Assembly (NCBI GenBank): GCA_947034885.2
Contig: OX344752.2
Location: 3,038,001 to 3,102,000 of the forward strand
DNA: 64,000 bases
Source of the DNA: Thuidium tamariscinum
Taxonomy: Eukaryota; Streptophyta; Bryopsida; Hypnales; Thuidiaceae
Direction: 5' to 3'
A program made the position numbers and the translations under genes. Every line of letters starts with the position of its first letter. The stretch's first letter is position 1. Positions 60,827 to 64,000 of the stretch are shown one piece after another. The notes under the pieces were generated by a model, which was not told the origin of the DNA, did no database searches, and saw only the letters and a program-made list of their open reading frames with translations.

Positions 60827-61337
60827 AGCATCTTTTTACATACAATTTTCTTTTAATTTTGCCTTCACTTAACTTTTTGGTCTTTTTAATTTGATATAAT
60901 TTTAACAAAAGCCATCCCTTTTAAGCCATTTTAATGACGATGATTGTTGTATATAATACAAAAGTTGCATATGCGAGCGACATGCCTGCAAGAATGTAAT
61001 AAACTAATCTATTTTGGAGGCCCTACTAAGTTCGGTGATGTAAGAAACACTTATACTAATTTTTGTCCCCTTGCCCTTGGATAGGTGATTTTTTGCTCCT
61101 AACTTTTGTAGTCTTCTTCCATTTGCTATGAAATTTGAAGTATTAAAGGTAAATGAGATTGCTTCAAATCCCACTTCAAATGTTGTGTACATTTTTTGTA
61201 TTTTTAAGAAATAATTTTACTATTTTTAAATAGCTCCATTGGGTTAGCTAGTATCTACCTTGGCCATTGGAGTCTTAGAACGGGGTAGCACTAATTTTGA
61301 ATCAAATATGTGAATGACTAAATTTGAAGCTCAAAAT
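60827..61337. other. AT-rich DNA with a lone end of the same family
   Basis: GGTGATGTAAGAAACACTTA at ~61,034 matches the terminus of the GGGTGATT family, but no partner end was found. No gene. Confidence 0.35.
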
Positions 61338-62110
61338 TGGAATAAAAGGGCTTATACTAAAGTTATGCAATCCGATAAAATCTTTCTTTTTTAATAATAA
61401 GTTTTCTACCTTCCACATATGCTCAAAGTGTACCATCTTTGCGCAAGTGATGAAAATAAAATTTTATTTTTATAGGAATGAAAATGGTTGAAAAGAAGCA
61501 ACTTCAAGTTCAAAAAAATGAATATTTTTTAGAGAATTTTTTGAATTTTATTACTATTTAAAAAAATTCAAACATCAAAGTGTCCATTTTCATGGTATTT
61601 CCCATAATTGTTTGAATGTACATAACTTTTAAAGATAAATATTTTTAGGCTCAAATTTTCACACATGTACTTTTTTTAATACTTTACAAATTATCCATAT
61701 TTTGGATGCCTACCTTACAATATTGTAGTGCTTCCAAGTGCTACTTGAAATGCCACAACATTTTGAAAATACTATATAAGTAAAATTGTTCAACCATTTA
61801 GGAAGGACAAATAATAGAACAATGTAAAAAGCATTCATGCAAGTTGATGTGTACAAAGAGTATCCAAAGTAAAATTACATGTTATTCATTACTTGGAGAT
61901 TGACTTATTTTATATATATATGGGTCATTTCAAAAAATGATTAACAATTTTGGCTTAAAATGGCTTTAATACTAGATTACTATGACTTTTGGAATTAATT
62001 TTTGAAAATAAAACAAAATATGGATAATTTATAAAGCATTCAAAAAAATATATCATGGGGGGACACTTCTCGCATTTTAGCAACCCACGTGCAGCGAAAT
62101 ATAGGGTGGA
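61338..62110 (+). repeat. Left copy of an inverted repeat, itself interrupted by a MITE
   Basis: 61338-61676 pairs with 63677-64000 on the opposite strand. Similarity resumes weakly at ~62,055-62,110 (GGGGACACTT...CCACGTGCA) matching ~63,620-63,676. The intervening ~365 bp is an insertion. Confidence 0.6.
61679..62041. mobile_element. MITE (~363 bp) inserted in the left inverted-repeat copy
   Basis: Its ends, ACTTTACAAATTATCCATAT and the complement of ATATGGATAATTTATAAAGC, pair with few mismatches. It is absent from the other copy near 63,677. Confidence 0.55.
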
Positions 62111-62848
62111 TTTAATTCATCTTGGGTAATATTTATAATTATTTATAAAAAAATTACATATAAAGTAGGGGACATGAAAAATGGCAAGTTCTTTATAAGT
62201 AATGTAGGTAGCCAAAAAATATGGTCCATTAATTTTTAGGCACATATAATTTAGGGGCAAGAAAATTCAATCTAAAGAATTTTATTTAATAGGGTCAATT
62301 TGTACTATGTTAAAGTTCCAATAGTATAGTATTTGTACATTAGAGTTACAATATAGTAAATTTAGAGATGAAGATGCAATTTCAATACAAATCAAAGTGC
62401 AATTTCAGGGTTTAGATACTTAGGGTTTTTAAAGGTAGCCGTTGTGCGTTTTGACTTCTCGAAGGTGTAAGTGCATGCAATGTGTTACGACAGTTTTTGA
62501 TTAGAACAAAGTTTGACAGATTTGGAGGTGCTCAGGTTGGGGTGAATCCTACTAGGTTTTTGGCAAATTCTCTAAGGTTTAGGGATGAATTCTACAAGAT
62601 TTCTAGGCAAAGTCAAAATCAAGAACCTGCAGCTTCATTTTGGTTTTTGGTAAGCTTTCTGTGTGCTCTGTTCTTTCCATTCTATAGCTTTAGGTTTAGC
62701 ATTTTTCTAAACCCTTTATATGCTTAGGGTTGGATTGTAATAGGTGTCTGAACTCGTTACATATTTTTGAATTCTAAGTGCAAAAGTTTTGCATAGCGAA
62801 TGGTAGATTGGATGTCTTTTCTTTTGATTCTAAGAATATACCATAAAT
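62111..62848. other. AT-rich DNA with a possible orphan exon
   Basis: An open stretch at 62482-62727 has no ATG in frame at its start. It contains a donor-like TTTTG|GTAAGC at ~62,648. I cannot assign it and found no partner exon. Confidence 0.3.
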
Positions 62849-63172
62849 ATAAGAGGGTTTCTGGGCCCCTAGAAGACTGTTTTAGGGCTGTTCCTTGAAA
62901 CTGTTTCCACTACTGTAGAACAGTCCTCTACTTATCTGAATTTTTGTATTTTGAAAAAAGAATTACATTTTTTTCCCAAAAAACTTTAGAATGTATTTAA
63001 AAGCAAAAAAATGATTCAAAAAAATATTTAAAAATTAATTAAAATTAATACATAATTAGTATTTTCTGACATGGCAATCGCTCGACCACATCAGCATCGC
63101 GTTCCCAGCATTCCCAATGCGTTCCTAGCGTTTGGGAACTCGCAGTCTTGTAAACCTAAAAATCCTCTTATG
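62849..63172. mobile_element. MITE of the GACGTGGCA-motif family (copy 3, ~324 bp)
   Basis: The left end is TATAAGAGGGTTTCTGGG; the right end reads AAATCCTCTTATG. Internal GACATGGCAATCGCTCGACC and CGTTCCCAGC...AATGCGTTCC closely match copy 2. Confidence 0.7.
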
Positions 63173-63676
63173 TACAGAGGATGTTGTTATAGTTTTTCCA
63201 TTTGCTAGCAAGCATTTCTTCTTGTCTACATTTTGACATTGAGGCACATTTTTAGTACTTTGCATATTTTGTACTTTCATTGACTTCAGCTTTTTGTTTT
63301 TAAGCACATTCTTCATATGACTTCTAATTGTTGAGTACGGCTTTCAATTCTAATGTTTTATATTTGATTCATTCATGCTAATTGGTGTTTAGAAATTGAA
63401 TATTTTTTCTATGAACTTTTTCCTTCTCACTTTTACTTTTTCATCAGTTTTTTATTTAATTTTTTTACTTACAAAAAACATAGGCTAAAATAAATTGCAT
63501 TGACCTACATATTACAAGTAATGATATAGGGGATTTTATAAGAAATTTTTCTTCATTAGGTTATGATAGGCCAATAGGGCCCCTCTTAATGTTGCCTAGG
63601 AGGTAAATAGGTCCCTAAAAAATACCCCTACGTTGCACGTGGTCCCCCAAATGTAGTGAAAGTGTCCCCCCTGTGA

Positions 63677-64000
63677 AGTACATGTATGAAAATTTGAGCC
63701 TAAAAAATTTATCTTTAAAAGTTATGCACTTATGGGAAATACTATGAAAATGGACACTTTGATGTTTGAATTTTAAAATTTATTAAGAAAACTCATAAAC
63801 AATATGTAGAAAACAATTATTTTTTTTAACTTGAAATTGCTTCTTCTCAACCATTTTCATCCCTAGGAAAATAAATTTGTATTCTCATCACTTGTGCAAA
63901 GGTAGTGTACTTTGAGCAAATGTGGAAGGTGGAAAATTTATTATTTAAAAAAAATATTTTGTGGGATTGTATAACTTTAGTATAAGTCCTTTTATTCTAA
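63677..64000 (-). repeat. Right copy of the inverted repeat (runs off the window)
   Basis: This is the reverse complement of 61338-61676 at moderate identity. The stretch 63173-63676 before it is AT-rich and holds no gene. Confidence 0.6.

Overview
The window looks like nuclear DNA of a land plant. It holds a class III (secretory plant) peroxidase, a histone H4 of the canonical plant sequence, a mitochondrial ALDH2-type aldehyde dehydrogenase, short GT-AG introns in AT-rich DNA, TTTAGGG-like (plant telomere type) repeats and several plant transposon superfamilies. The intronless peroxidase and the unusual gene content lean towards a non-seed plant such as a bryophyte, lycophyte or fern. I cannot name a species.

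Layout. Positions 1-10,064 hold a minus-strand MULE-like transposase pseudogene with three in-frame stops. It is split by a 6.95-kb hAT-like fold-back element (182-7135) whose 8-bp target duplication is CTCCGCAC. Positions 10,923-17,160 hold a plus-strand, multi-exon gene for a protein of about 1,107 residues with an intact reading frame: a ParB-like segment, a Lys-rich segment and a beta-class N6/N4 DNA-methyltransferase-like fold with degenerate catalytic motifs. It lies head-to-head with the transposase pseudogene, and its second intron is full of a ~129-bp minisatellite. Positions 17,161-23,150 are AT-rich and repeat-laden. The peroxidase is at 23,393-24,388 (+) and histone H4 at 27,689-28,000 (-). 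Positions 28,300-37,700 are AT-rich repeats. The ALDH gene has five exons at 38,165-42,469 (+). Positions 42,470-52,100 are again repeats. A five-exon gene for an unrecognised protein (membrane segment plus SAM-like domain, 355 residues) lies at 52,170-57,123 (-). The rest, to 64,000, is non-coding and repetitive.

Non-coding DNA. The recurrent unit is a family bounded by TTAA followed by CCCCTAAAGGACCA-type inverted ends. Five complete copies of 0.65-0.95 kb can be delimited. Others are a ~0.72-0.78-kb family with GGGTGATTGCAAGAAACAC ends, a ~300-340-bp MITE family with a conserved internal GACGTGGCAATCGCTCGACC motif, a CACTA-ended hairpin MITE, and TA-flanked MITEs. Several insertions are nested.

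The peroxidase (cell wall or apoplast), H4 (chromatin) and ALDH (mitochondrial aldehyde oxidation) are ordinary unlinked housekeeping or defence genes. The one candidate for an unusual system is the divergent pair of a dead transposase and an intact ParB-methyltransferase-like gene. All gene models were read by eye from splice signals and phase; none was confirmed by RNA or database search.
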